Program-made: the position numbers and the translations under genes | Shown here: positions 32,701 to 38,312 of the stretch, piece by piece | Layout of the letters: every line of letters begins with the position of its first letter | How positions within the stretch are numbered: the stretch's first letter is position 1 | Notes under the pieces: generated by a model | What the model was told of the DNA's origin: nothing | Databases searched by the model: none | The model's input: only the letters and a program-made list of their open reading frames with translations | Assembly (NCBI GenBank): GCA_030248195.1 | Contig: JASAND010026119.1 | Coordinates: forward strand, 35,782-99,781 | Reading direction: 5' to 3' | DNA: 64,000 nt | Origin: Trissonchulus latispiculum | Lineage: Eukaryota; Nematoda; Enoplea; Enoplida; Ironidae

Positions 32701-35700
32701 AAAACGTCTAGAAGTTTTTTCTGTTATAATGTAGTTCGTATCTATAGCGTCGTTCAGGAGATAACCTGTTCATTCCTGTTTAATTGTGTGCTTATGTGAT
32801 TTCAGGGCTGATCTGTATGACCCTGAGTGCGCACGAGACGCTTTAGATCACACCTGCTTCTGGCAAACACAAGTTGGTACGCAATATTTTATTGATTACA
32901 ACTTTTTTATCAGCCCTTGTATACGTATTTTATTATCAGTTTTACCAGGTGACTTAATTATTACAGGGATACTGGCATTTTTTAGGGTTTTGAAAGTGAA
33001 GGGGACTCCCCCCCGCCCTATGGTGGTGGAAGTGGGCGGGGTGGGGGGCAAGCGGGTCTAAATTTTTCGTAAAAATAGCATTTATGAGGTAAAAACGCCA
33101 AAAATCACTGTTTTAAGCTCAAAATGAGCTTGTGCATTCCGAAAAGTTTTGAACATTTTCCCTCAAAAACTTTATTTTTCGGCACTTTTGGGCGACTGCC
33201 AAAAAAGTGGGAGGGGGCATCGAAAAATGGAGGGGGCATCATCGAAAAAGGGGATAGATTCCGAAATGTGGGGGGAGGCCCCACCAGCCCATCATTAAAA
33301 TGGCAGGTGATAATCAGTTATTTATTATTATGTACTATGTTATGTTATTATTATGTTATTATTATTATTATTATTATGTAATCAATTTTTTGTTGCATAC
33401 AGTTATATTAGTCTCGCTTTGTGTTTAAGAGCTCTCTGAAGATGAATGTTATCGAATGAGCCAATTGCCAAAGAAGCGCATTGTCTTGCAGCCTCAGCAA
33501 GAACACCTGGCTCTACTCTGTCTTTGTGATATCATTTTTGCCTTTTGTCACACCTTTCGCACATTTGAAGGTGAAACCAATGTAAGGGTTCCTTTTTGGT
33601 TGACTGGTTTAGTTAGTTTTGAATGATTCGGTTGCAATACATTTTGTGGTATACGTATATATACATCATTTACATTGGCAACGAATTTTGAAGGATTTTG
33701 TGTATCAGTTCTGCCTAGAACTTCATTAGCCCTGGTATCTGCAAATTTGAAGGACATGGTAGTTTTAGAGATTTTAACCTGGGGTGTTTTAGCGCAAATA
33801 GCCAAAATCAGTATTTTTAGCTTATTTTGCGTGAGAAATCCCAAATCTCCTTAACACTGTCTGGATTTCATTCTGCTAAAAATTTACATTTGGGGGGTGG
33901 AGTTCGCGATGAAGCCCCAAATGGCTGAAAAAATGACCTATTTTTTGCTAAAATTTAGGTGGCGAAACGCACAAAATCTGTTTCCTTTGGCAAGTTCGGA
34001 GTTTGAGGCTGGGTGGGGTGAGGATGGGAAAATTCGTGTTAAGCGTATGATTTGCATGTTTTAAACAAATTGACTGATGCATTTGTTTATTTTCTGCGAT
34101 TGTTAGTGATTTTTAGACAATTTTGAAGCATTTTCACAATTTTAGTAAACACTATTTTAACTAAGGTTAGTCCTCTGCCGGCGGTTCTGACTTTCACGGC
34201 TATGTCCCTTACCTCATCCCATGGACATACAATAAAGCTTGTGTTCACGTGAAAGTAAATAAATGTTCATTGGTTCCCCCGAAAATGCCTTCTACTCCAA
34301 AATCGCCCGTCCCTGGATTTTCGGTCCTTCCTCGGAATTTTTTAGGGGCCCAGGTTTTTGCCAAAAATAGGTAACGTAAGTTTTCAAAATTTTGCCGGCA
34401 TCGCCGGAGAATTTTTGTGAAGCTGGCCCAGCCTGAATCCAGACATTTGTGATACCTTTTTACGTTTCTTACGTGCAAAATATGCCATAAATACCAATTT
34501 TTCCTCATGTTTGCAAAACATCTCCCCCTCCCGAAATTCCCCTGTGATAAAATCCCTAAAAAATACCCTGCCTTGGTCCGTGTCAGCCATATGGAGCTTG
34601 CTCTTAGGTTCCAGGTCATAAATTATGGGGTTGGTGCAAGGGTTTAATTATTTATTTTTACGTGCTTTATGTCTGAATGTATTTTAGAGTGAATGGGGAT
34701 GGAACATTTCAAAACTGAGTCGATGTTTGTCTGTTCTGTCTGCTGGTCCTACTGTCTTTGATATTCTTCGAGGATGCTATCGTCGTGCTTTGGTTTTTCC
34801 TTTGGTTCGTCATTTTTCCTTGGCCGAAGCAGTTATGAATGACGTTTTAGTTGTTTTTAATAAAGGTACATAAAGCTTTCCTATAGTTATATAAGCACTG
34901 AACTGTTCGCATGTTGCTGAGGTATGACCTTGCTATTTTCTGGGTTTTTTAGACTGAATTTTACATTATTTTTAATAAAACCTTAAATGGTTTCTAGTTT
35001 TAATCGTTTTAAGTAAATAGCATTGCTTCAGTTAGGTTACGTAAAAATGATTATATAACGTTGTACCCTTTTCTACCCCTTCCTTTATACAAAGTAGTTG
35101 CATAAAAACCACAGTTTGTAGAAATGCTTCTGCATTATAAGCTTTATGCATTTTTGTCATCGAAAGATCGAACAATGTGACAAAGTCGTGGAATCAGATT
35201 TTAATTGCGTTAACCCTTAAAGTTTGTTTTTTTGTAAAAAAACTTAATAATAAAGCACCTACCTATCGTCTATTAATAATGAAGCACCTACCTATCGTAA
35301 GCCTTAGGCTAATTAGCGAAGTAAGGAGCAGCACGCGCACGCATTTGTATGAAAGCATGTTGTTGTAAAACGAAGAAACTTTAAAATTGTCATCCTTAAA
35401 CAGTTTATTGCTATACATACTTAATATGTTTTTAGGAAAAGTAACTCTTTTGAAGTGTTTGCTTCTGATCCATGAAGTTTTCGCGAATTCGGGAGATTAC
35501 CGTTATATTCTAAATGATTTGTATATAACTGATTACTGTGTGTGGATGCAACAAGTGTCGTAAGTCTTTGTCTTTATTCCATAAATAGGAACCAGAGATA
35601 TAGCCTTAGGGAACTGGAAGCCCTAAGTAGTCTGTTTCCGCTTTTCAGACTCCACGAAATTTACAACATGTGTCTGAGATAATTAATGGAGGTGGGAGAT

Positions 35701-36950
35701 CCCTCTCCCTACTTTTGGGCCTCTCCAGTCATCGCTCAATATTTGTTTCCCCACACTGACTGAAAGGCTGTTAGATATTTAAATGGCTATAAATGCCAAA
35801 TGTTTGAGGCATTTTTCAGCATTTTCCAAATTTATTCTGCTTTGTCGGATTTTTTGCCTAAACTATATATAGGTATATCCCTATTTTTATTTCTGGATAA
35901 TATTTGATTTGGGAAAAACCGGATATCCGGATGATCGGAATGTTCTCTAAAATCCGGATGTTCTCTAAAAATGTTTTTGGAACCAAGGTTGTAGCTTGGC
36001 TCGATGATAGAAATAGAGGGTGCAATGAAAATGATAGAAATACTAAAATCTTAGCTAAGAAATCGAAAAATTTTGTTGAACTTATGTTTTGAATTTACTG
36101 ATATTCTGATATCGGTTAACGCAAAGCTGGCGACTCGAGTGTCCTAATAATATGAAAAGTTCCATCAGTTCTCCAAGTATAATTATATCAGCTGAAAATG
36201 TTTTGATTTCACTTCAAGCTGTTTCTTTGCTTTTTAGGGATGAGTCATTATCGAATTTTGCGTCAGAATTAGCAAAAGTGAGTTTCTCTTTTTGGTATAG
36301 CTACTCGCTAGCACAAATAATGCTTGCAACCATGAAAGTCATCGACAGGCGATCGCCTTACACAGGCTCCTGCTTTACCTTCCAATTAAACATGGAGAGC
36401 TGAGTTAATCCACGGCGACTAGAAATATACTTAGTCCCTGGCTCAGGGAGATTAGTGAAAGCCTTATGGCTGCGGGAATTTGAAACCTATCTCTGTCGGA
36501 TCCGAAATCGAGGCCCAAAAACCACTCTTAAGTTTTGAAACATGTGTAATCTGGATTGAGTTGTGCAGATAGATTGCTTTGTGTTGATTACTACGTGTAA
36601 CCATAGCCATGTGCATGTATCAAATTTAAGCTACGAATCACATTGTATTGTGGTTTGTCAGTGCGAGTGAAAAGAGATATTATTTTTATAGATTTTTTAT
36701 TAATTTATGGTTCTGCATTTATGTCCCTTTGTTTAATTTATAGGTACATATATGGAAAGCGGATGTAGGATTTGATTTGGAAATCTTAGAATTGGCTGCC
36801 AAAGAGTGTTTAGAGACATCTGGGATTAATAATAGATCCGAGGAAACAGACAGAAATTTGTTCAATCTTGATGACATTACAAATGCAGTTGAGAACATTC
36901 AATTATCATTATTGTCAAATACCTTAGATTCTGACGATGAACCAAGCTAA
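8720..36950 (+). CDS. SHQ1: SHQ1, H/ACA snoRNP assembly factor, 12 exons
   Basis: Twelve exons on the + strand join in phase through GT-AG introns to 460 residues plus stop. SHQ1 is a nuclear/cytoplasmic chaperone that holds dyskerin (NAP57/Cbf5) by mimicking RNA before H/ACA RNPs, including telomerase RNP, are built. Exons 1-5 give the N-terminal CS/p23-like domain: MLTPSFKL at the start, [11 protein letters not shown] at about 39-49, then [10 protein letters not shown] and VEEL. Exons 6-12 give the all-helical SHQ1 domain: [54 protein letters not shown]. Vertebrate SHQ1 is about 577 residues; the missing length is mainly the acidic disordered tail. Introns: 9142, 3806, 1898, 517, 7948, 164, 553, 1106, 570, 678 and 466 bases. 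No frame break is seen, so the gene looks functional despite its repeat load. Confidence 0.92.
8825..10661 (+). mobile_element. Satellite-carrying composite element (family C1), copy 2
   Basis: Same build as 4511-6373: palindrome AGGGGTCGC-GGCA-GCGACCCCT (8825-8846), TGCGCA cluster (8890-8942), core, four 165 bp minisatellite units (about 9505-10080), S1 satellite units (10095-10465) and a tail ending TTACTTGT. It starts 28 bases after the SHQ1 exon 1 donor. The flanks (GTATA / TATTTA) show no duplication. Confidence 0.7.
9505..10080 (+). repeat. 165 bp minisatellite, about 3.5 units
   Basis: Units begin TCCGTTTTGCCGTC... and are spaced 163, 173 and 161 bp (9508, 9671, 9844, 10005). Each has CTGGTTCCACTTTG and TTTTCTGGTGCGCCCAG blocks. 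Long frames in all three forward registers across here, including 9539-10147, come from this repetition and are not genes. Related units lie at 5180-5290 and 5505-5735. Confidence 0.85.
10740..11180 (+). repeat. Tandem pair of about 215 bp with G-runs
   Basis: 10748-10955 and 10966-11180 share the order AGCTGGGTTT, G/C-run, AATGCCAAATTTTAAGGA, and TTTTGAGCACTTT. The second unit has an added hairpin CCGGCTACGCCGG (11090-11102). No coding sequence. Confidence 0.7.
11405..12320. mobile_element. Probable TIR element with AAACCAACC arrays
   Basis: Left side has CGGGAAAAAAACCAACCCGC and GGGGAGAAAACCACCCC. Right side, inverted, has three GGTTGGTTTTTTCCCC-like units (12265-12320). The layout resembles the T1 elements. 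The interior has no recognisable gene. Exact ends and target duplication are not resolved. Confidence 0.45.
12480..14093. repeat. G/C-tract repeats, nothing coding recognised
   Basis: Alternating C-runs and AT-rich blocks, with a hairpin CCGGCTTCGCCGG near 12981 and CGCCTTCGGCGCC near 13300. A minus-strand open stretch at about 13370-13760, spread over two frames, is not a family I recognise and may be an eroded retroelement piece. Confidence 0.5.
14108..14737 (+). mobile_element. tRNA-derived SINE, about 630 bp, with 14 bp target duplication
   Basis: The head 14110-14183 has tRNA form: box A TAGCGGAATGG, anticodon-loop region CTTCGGA, box B GGTTCGATTCC, close to tRNA-Arg(TCG). The body follows with TTTCCTTGAGCAAGAAACTT, a block common in animal SINE cores. 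The tail is (GAC)n at 14725-14740. GACCAAAATCCGGG flanks it at 14094-14107 and 14738-14751. It is unusually long for a SINE. The 3' half (14340-14720) may come from a partner LINE. Confidence 0.85.
14945..15405 (-). pseudogene. RNase H domain of the decayed LINE
   Basis: The frame includes [12 protein letters not shown] (active-site Asp replaced by Asn in TDG), NGGSAAI, then [14 protein letters not shown] with the conserved Asp, and [10 protein letters not shown] near the end. At least one frameshift separates the last part. This is the typical RNase H layout of LINE C-termini. Confidence 0.82.
15406..15788. mobile_element. hAT-type MITE, 383 bp, in LINE RNase H
   Basis: Flanked by perfect GTTTCCAT duplications (15398-15405 and 15789-15796). 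Ends are CACTAGCGTAGCCAG and GCTACGCGCCTG. It splits the LINE exactly between METL codons, so the LINE reading resumes across it. An incomplete relative lies at 18684-18985 in inverse orientation. Confidence 0.88.
15789..16500 (-). pseudogene. Endonuclease N-terminal half and RT-RNase H linker of the LINE
   Basis: 16500-16087 encodes a start typical of APE-like endonucleases: [13 protein letters not shown] with the catalytic Glu, then FPGFNEFW and [10 protein letters not shown]. It shifts frame near 16150 ([17 protein letters not shown]). 15950-15789 encodes [10 protein letters not shown]... and [12 protein letters not shown], which resembles the segment between RT thumb and RNase H in this group. 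Stops and frameshifts make it non-functional. Confidence 0.78.
16515..16905. mobile_element. hAT-type MITE with CAGTGGCGGATC end, 391 bp
   Basis: Left end CAGTGGCGGATCCAGG, right end ATAGATCCGCCAGTG. The flanks GGTATACC (16507-16514) and GGTATCCC (16906-16913) agree at 7 of 8 bases. The interior (16560-16860) is an inverted relative of 21430-21725. It sits between the finger and endonuclease parts of the LINE. Confidence 0.82.
16970..17334. mobile_element. TIR element with CTGGCTTATTTTT ends
   Basis: Begins CTGGCTTATTTTTAGG and ends with the inverse, GTAAAAATAAGCCAG. The interior is G-runs with a CCGGCGAAGCCGG hairpin near 17160. It separates the two coding halves of the LINE. Confidence 0.6.
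17335..17842 (-). pseudogene. LINE N-terminal region: 2A-like motif and PHD-like finger
   Basis: The open frame carries DIERNPGP (17567-17590), an exact fit to the 2A ribosome-skipping core D-x-E-x-N-P-G-P, preceded by a Leu-rich stretch (RLLLLPA). It is followed at once by a Cys/His cluster: CPIC, then C-x-x-WVH and further Cys, as in PHD fingers. 2A-like sequences are known near the N-terminus of some animal and trypanosome APE-type LINEs. The frame is open from about 17842 down to the inserted element. Confidence 0.78.
17940..18007 (+). CDS. SHQ1: SHQ1 exon 2
   Basis: Acceptor TTTTTAAG, donor GTATGG. Encodes [20 protein letters not shown] and FL, then two bases of the next codon (phase 2). 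The SAKPYFLR string is a strong signature of the SHQ1 CS domain. Confidence 0.92.
18684..18985 (+). mobile_element. Truncated hAT-type MITE (CAGGCGCGTAGCCAGG)
   Basis: Begins CAGGCGCGTAGCCAGG after GTATA. It aligns in inverse orientation with 15480-15788, including a CCTTCGGCGCGAAATAGGTG block. The distal end present in the 15406 copy is missing here. Confidence 0.7.
19848..20863. mobile_element. TA-flanked TIR element (family T1), complete copy, 1016 bp
   Basis: Termini TAGCCATGGGG...CCCCATGGCTA lie between TA dinucleotides. The terminal repeats extend to the GGGGAAAAACCCAC blocks. It lacks both the MITE found at 3767 and the C1 insert found at 4511 in the sister copy, so it preserves both empty sites. 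No transposase. An internal GGGGGAAAAACCCAAT array lies at 20018-20072. Confidence 0.82.
21181..21772. mobile_element. hAT-type element, 592 bp, perfect TSD
   Basis: Left end CAGTGGCGCACATAGG, right end TAAGTGCGCCCCTG. The 8 bp TCCAAGGA is duplicated perfectly at 21173-21180 and 21773-21780. An internal GGGCGCACCCGGGATT block near 21328 suggests a nested or duplicated terminus. 21430-21725 is an inverted relative of 16560-16860. The right end lies 41 bases from SHQ1 exon 3. Confidence 0.9.
21814..21878 (+). CDS. SHQ1: SHQ1 exon 3
   Basis: Acceptor TTATTTAG, donor GTAGGT. With the two bases from exon 2 it reads [22 protein letters not shown] and leaves one base (phase 1). It matches the usual beta-strand, acidic turn and IVEDG-like segment of the CS domain. 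Confidence 0.9.
22140..22910 (+). repeat. Divergent satellite array related to S1
   Basis: Four to five units of about 125-130 bp share AAGTGGTCAAGTTTGGTATC and ATGAAAGCSSTTGGTGA with S1. They carry their own block GGACCCCTCTAAAGTGGACC and a GACTAGGGTCCGGGC block. The last units (22690-22910) drift back toward the S1 form. The minus frame 22010-22552 is produced by the repetition. Confidence 0.82.
23411..23590 (+). repeat. 51 bp minisatellite, 3.4 copies
   Basis: Exact period 51 (starts at 23411, 23462, 23513). Each unit holds TAGTCGCCGAGTAGATTCCC followed by TATTCGGCGACAAAGC, so TCGCCGA and TCGGCGA can pair as a hairpin. Because 51 is a multiple of three, one frame stays open through the array ([17 protein letters not shown] repeated), but it sits in an intron. 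Confidence 0.92.
23777..23908 (+). CDS. SHQ1: SHQ1 exon 4
   Basis: Acceptor TATTGTAG, donor GTGTGT. Reads (S)[15 protein letters not shown]... [11 protein letters not shown]... and VEELNTS, matching the IRLPKETPG... and VEE segments of the family. Enters in phase 1, leaves in phase 1. Confidence 0.92.
24426..24580 (+). CDS. SHQ1: SHQ1 exon 5
   Basis: Acceptor GTTTTAG, donor GTTAGT. Reads [12 protein letters not shown]... then [17 protein letters not shown], equal to the acidic linker and the YGFGN segment of SHQ1. Enters in phase 1, leaves in phase 0. Confidence 0.9.
24689..24941. mobile_element. hAT-type MITE with CAGGGTTGGG ends, 253 bp
   Basis: Ends CAGGGTTGGGAG and TCGCCCAACCCTG. Repeated TCTCGG/CCGAGA motifs lie inside both ends. 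The flanks TGTAGGCG and CGTAGGGC are only partly alike, so the duplication has eroded or I have misjudged the end by a base. Confidence 0.7.
25418..25945 (-). CDS. RT motif C and thumb of the Naiad-type element
   Basis: Continues the RT in another frame. It holds [11 protein letters not shown] (motif C, both Asp present), [13 protein letters not shown] and FITKPFDKT, then a helical thumb. It ends 160 residues later. All catalytic Asp residues of the RT are present across the two frames, so this copy is young. Confidence 0.86.
   Translation of the reverse strand: MKQKDWELTNSLIYIFRYMDDLTVFNDKGKFEIVKPMIYPLSLILRRQNKDDSLAEVLDIEIAIKNGYFITKPFDKTEKFNFITLKFPHAFFNYSQKMAGQVFYNELVRLTMLSTNTSFLEQSVVKLIHKLTYRQFSNNKLRQIISKWLSKKSLFTDKNVDKILLLKIFLNKVYF
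25950..27464 (-). CDS. Reverse transcriptase (fingers and palm) of the Naiad-type element
   Basis: 504 residues. The N-terminal part has [20 protein letters not shown], a segment common to Penelope-like RTs, then [17 protein letters not shown]. Palm motif A is [10 protein letters not shown] with the catalytic Asp, and [10 protein letters not shown] is motif B. It stops just before motif C. The stop arises in an ATTTATATATAG run; a different TA repeat number would keep the frame open into the next segment. Confidence 0.88.
   Translation of the reverse strand: MLKMLYAIILNSKETLFIELMRDIVRAKLHEVVERNNENKNNKSKIFFRFDNMLMDILCFRRIFAKNKVFWKDKEFEEEYSNPMVLYSYDPPISSFIFNYRQTVENFKVDAVINTPNSCACTNSRFCDADHGHVITGDLEVIDNIELRELMQKGPKYRFRKATNINNCIKKIKAGLKSYIYNITSKKCLIESDYLDWMHAVIQDCKNNLKKVSQSKYFELIKNEKLSVDAKNYLEFIKEHFVITVIDKASQNFCLICKQFYLRQLLLETGYEHNVANYSFTSITLPELKQQIAMDYGLNEQSLYGSLPFIQILPKFHKKPVKFRVIISSKNSFLKTISSKVSQCLKLLYINVRNYCKAVGRNGRYKLKLFWVIDNSKQIIHAIKEMNKKVVAQNVATYDFTEMYTSLTLDDIFFYMNDLIDRFMGTSGMVATTEKAFWSNNKNLSNFIDKQNLKEFIKCVVSNTVFTVGDKVCRQNIGIPMGTDCAPYLVNLFLFNCEFKFIYI
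27409..28143 (-). CDS. GIY-YIG endonuclease region of the Naiad-type element
   Basis: The Cys-rich lead ([12 protein letters not shown], then YNSCKYH) is followed by [18 protein letters not shown], the first two strands of GIY-YIG (here Y-L in place of GIY, and YVG). Then come the conserved Arg/His helix (RIREHI), an Asn/Glu region ([10 protein letters not shown]) and SPYGLN. GIY-YIG nicks target DNA for priming. The listed range runs from the first sense codon after the upstream stop; the first Met in the frame is the Met of MQYVGE. The frame overlaps the RT frame by 56 bases, and joining them would need a +1 shift. Confidence 0.85.
   Translation of the reverse strand, partial: LAPTSFTKCSFSQCLACSKTNSSKTFIGAYNSCKYHIEPINNENFKCTTKNLIYLLTCNDCNMQYVGETKRMFKERIREHIYAIRTQSKPGCTELIEHFNMGTCKNYSVQLIETVESTGDDNMDKNARLDREQYWIKDLRTKSPYGLNTIMKGQKDDIAIFWNFNRKYVQKNVNKVRGSKRPSSVQTKWNMNDTKSFLSNLEMWYITDGKKFRKNVLKFIFSKPKQYVKNVVCDNIKFQRNFIY
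28145..28380 (-). other. GC-rich leader upstream of the Naiad-type element
   Basis: Abruptly GC-rich (inverted repeats such as GGTTATAACC, and CCAGGGTTTGCCTGG) against an AT-rich background, directly before the element's coding start on the minus strand. It could be the 5' untranslated region or structured terminal repeat of the element. No coding frame is recognised. Confidence 0.45.
30226..30417 (-). pseudogene. Gypsy-type LTR retrotransposon integrase fragment
   Basis: Sixty-two residues include [12 protein letters not shown] with the first catalytic Asp, and [12 protein letters not shown] with the second conserved Asp region, then SPSSSETI. This is the N-terminal half of the integrase core. 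The rest of the element is absent on both sides. Confidence 0.88.
30728..31596. mobile_element. MITE-like element filled with CTACTGGAA palindromes, 0.87 kb
   Basis: Ends ACTCTTAAAAGTAAACCGGTA and, inverted, CTGGTTCACTTTTAAGAGT. Inside are dozens of short CTACTGGAA / TCCAGTAGT inverted pairs, such as CTAGTAGCTACTAG near 30868-30885. No stable open frame exists apart from chance ones. The superfamily is not clear and no target duplication was found. Confidence 0.6.
31706..32398. mobile_element. PIF/Harbinger-type MITE, 693 bp, TAA duplication
   Basis: Ends GGCCCGTATTCATAAAGCG and, inverted, GGCCCGTATTCATAAAACG. TAA flanks both ends (31703-31705 and 32399-32401), the 3 bp duplication typical of PIF/Harbinger. 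Near both ends are many copies of ATACCACTGGTATG, itself a palindrome. The right end is 130 bases before SHQ1 exon 6. Confidence 0.87.
32529..32641 (+). CDS. SHQ1: SHQ1 exon 6
   Basis: Acceptor CTATTTAG, donor GTATGT. Reads [16 protein letters not shown]... and FSEDHYL (last codon completed by exon 7), matching the family segment that ends in DHYL. Enters in phase 0, leaves in phase 2. Confidence 0.9.
32806..32876 (+). CDS. SHQ1: SHQ1 exon 7
   Basis: Acceptor GATTTCAG, donor GTACGC. Reads (L)[19 protein letters not shown], matching the ADFF-EDE...L...PWW region just before the helical core. Leaves in phase 1. Confidence 0.9.
32990..33300 (+). repeat. G/C-tract repeat in SHQ1 intron 7
   Basis: C-run and G-run blocks with AAAAATAGCATTTATGAGG-like spacers, similar in style to the G1 and related families. 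A (TTA)n microsatellite follows at 33318-33380. Nothing coding. Confidence 0.55.
33430..33581 (+). CDS. SHQ1: SHQ1 exon 8
   Basis: Acceptor TGTTTAAG; donor GTAAGG placed after GEGETN-like sequence (FEGETN). A donor 11 bases upstream (GTGAAA) would put a stop into exon 9, which decides the choice. Encodes [20 protein letters not shown], the first conserved helix pair of the SHQ1 domain. Confidence 0.92.
33840..34640 (+). repeat. G-tract repeats in SHQ1 intron 8
   Basis: Two low-complexity stretches (33880-34035 and 34255-34620), with a CCGGCATCGCCGG hairpin near 34396. No coding evidence; the minus frame of 124 codons here is not a recognisable protein. Confidence 0.5.
34688..34865 (+). CDS. 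SHQ1: SHQ1 exon 9
   Basis: Acceptor ATTTTAG, donor GTACAT. Reads [17 protein letters not shown], then [20 protein letters not shown]. The W-x-I-x-KLS and LVFPLVRHF strings match the most conserved block of the SHQ1 domain. Leaves in phase 1. Confidence 0.93.
35436..35559 (+). CDS. SHQ1: SHQ1 exon 10
   Basis: Acceptor GTTTTTAG, donor GTAAGT. Reads [20 protein letters not shown], then [20 protein letters not shown], the terminal conserved helices of the domain. Leaves in phase 2. Confidence 0.93.
36238..36277 (+). CDS. SHQ1: SHQ1 exon 11 (40 bp micro-exon)
   Basis: Acceptor CTTTTTAG, donor GTGAGT. Encodes (S)[13 protein letters not shown]. Only 13 complete codons; accepted because phase 2 in and phase 0 out agree with both neighbours. 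Confidence 0.8.
36744..36950 (+). CDS. SHQ1: SHQ1 exon 12 (terminal)
   Basis: Acceptor TTTATAG. Encodes [20 protein letters not shown] and an acidic end (TLDSDDEPS), stop at 36948-36950. An AATAAA overlaps the stop (36949-36954), so the 3' UTR may be very short. The tail is much shorter than in vertebrates. Confidence 0.85.
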   Translation, partial: VHIWKADVGFDLEILELAAKECLETSGINNRSEETDRNLFNLDDITNAVENIQLSLLSNTLDSDDEPS

Positions 36951-38312
36951 TAAAATTTCGTTGTTTTTCACTAAATTTAGGCATTGTAATACTGTATCAT
37001 ACTGAATTACGGTTAAACTTTACGGTATAGTTATGAAATTTGATCATGGTCAACTGTAAAATGTGCATTTAGACGCTGTATCAATTGAGTATAAATAAGC
37101 CAACTTTACCGTTAACATGTGGCAGTAATTTTGAAAAAACTGATTTCCTCTAAAATGGCCATTTTTGACCCCAAAAATCGTTTTTTGCTTGTACTGACTT
37201 AACCACTGGAGATAGCTCAAAAGTTGTAAAAGCAAAAATGTTCATTTTCGTGTCCTCTTTCAAGCTATAACAAGCCAATCCCGTGTCTTCACTACCAACT
37301 GGGAGTCTAAGGCCAAAAACCAAAACTTTCTTATCTTTTGGCCTAAAAATACGGGACTGGTCCCAGAATGTTAAAGAGCACGGAAATAGGTTGTTTTGTA
37401 ACGATTTACGTAAAGGATTAAAGCCGTATGAGTCAAAAATACCCGAAAGGAAACCAGCACCTTAAACCATGGTAGTAGTAATATTAAAACGTTCATAACT
37501 TCCTTAATATTTGGCGTACGCCAATGATATTTATATCAAAACAAAGTGAAGCTCACAGCGTGGAAAATTCAATGGCTTTATTGTCATGCCTTTTACTACT
37601 GGTAAATGTTTAAAAAAATTAAAAAAGCCTCAACTTGATAAATAACCTTCTGTTTATGAGATTTACAGTTATAACCGTTTATTCAAGTAAAAAAATACGT
37701 TTTTTTTCTTAACTCAGGTTATTTTATGCTTATACAAGTTATACATGAATTCTCCAGCTTATAGCTTTGTTAATGCTGCACTGCAATGCAATGCTGTACC
37801 CTTAGCACACCTACTTCTTGAGTCAGACCCGAAATCTTTCGAGTAATGATCCTTGGGTGTAGTACTCTCTCATCCATCCCTTACTTTTCTTTGGTCCGCT
37901 CTAGAAGATTTCCCATATCCAATTTTAAAGTGGTGTGCGCGAGGGTAGCGCTGCACACCAATTTTTGAGTCACGGAACTATATTCTTGCTATATATAACA
38001 TTATTTGCTTGAACTATATATAACATTATTTGCTTGATAACTAAGAGTGTGGCGCTTGTCGCACTCTTAGTTATTATGTACTCTTGGTCAAAGGCAATGT
38101 GTCAGCAGTGAAATGTTGCAACAAAGATTAGGATGAAAATATTTTATGGGTAAAAATAACGGTAGCTTATCTGGATCAGAAAAGTGATGGGAGTGAAAAT
38201 TGCAACAGTAATACGTTCCCTGCCATTTTACTCATATAGTTTAATCTTAAGCCACTGCATTTTTAAGCCGTTGTGCTTTTTATGAAAAGGATTCGGCTTA
38301 AAGTTTAAGCCG
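36951..38312. other. Intergenic, no gene seen
   Basis: AT-rich. Contains a tandem ATATATAACATTATTTGCTT pair (37990-38035) and a 13 bp hairpin at 38037-38074. Just before the LINE, 38255-38375, there are inverted AAGCCG/CGGCTT repeats with two TTTATGAAAAGG blocks, probably a small palindromic repeat. Nothing coding. Confidence 0.6.

Noticed and set aside
33430..33570. SHQ1 exon 8 ending at the first GT (GTGAAA)
   Set aside because: It would put exon 9 into a frame with an immediate stop. The GTAAGG donor 11 bases later keeps the frame and the conserved residues.
34245..34619. 124-codon minus-strand gene in an SHQ1 intron
   Set aside because: It lies in a G-tract repeat, with low complexity and no family resemblance.
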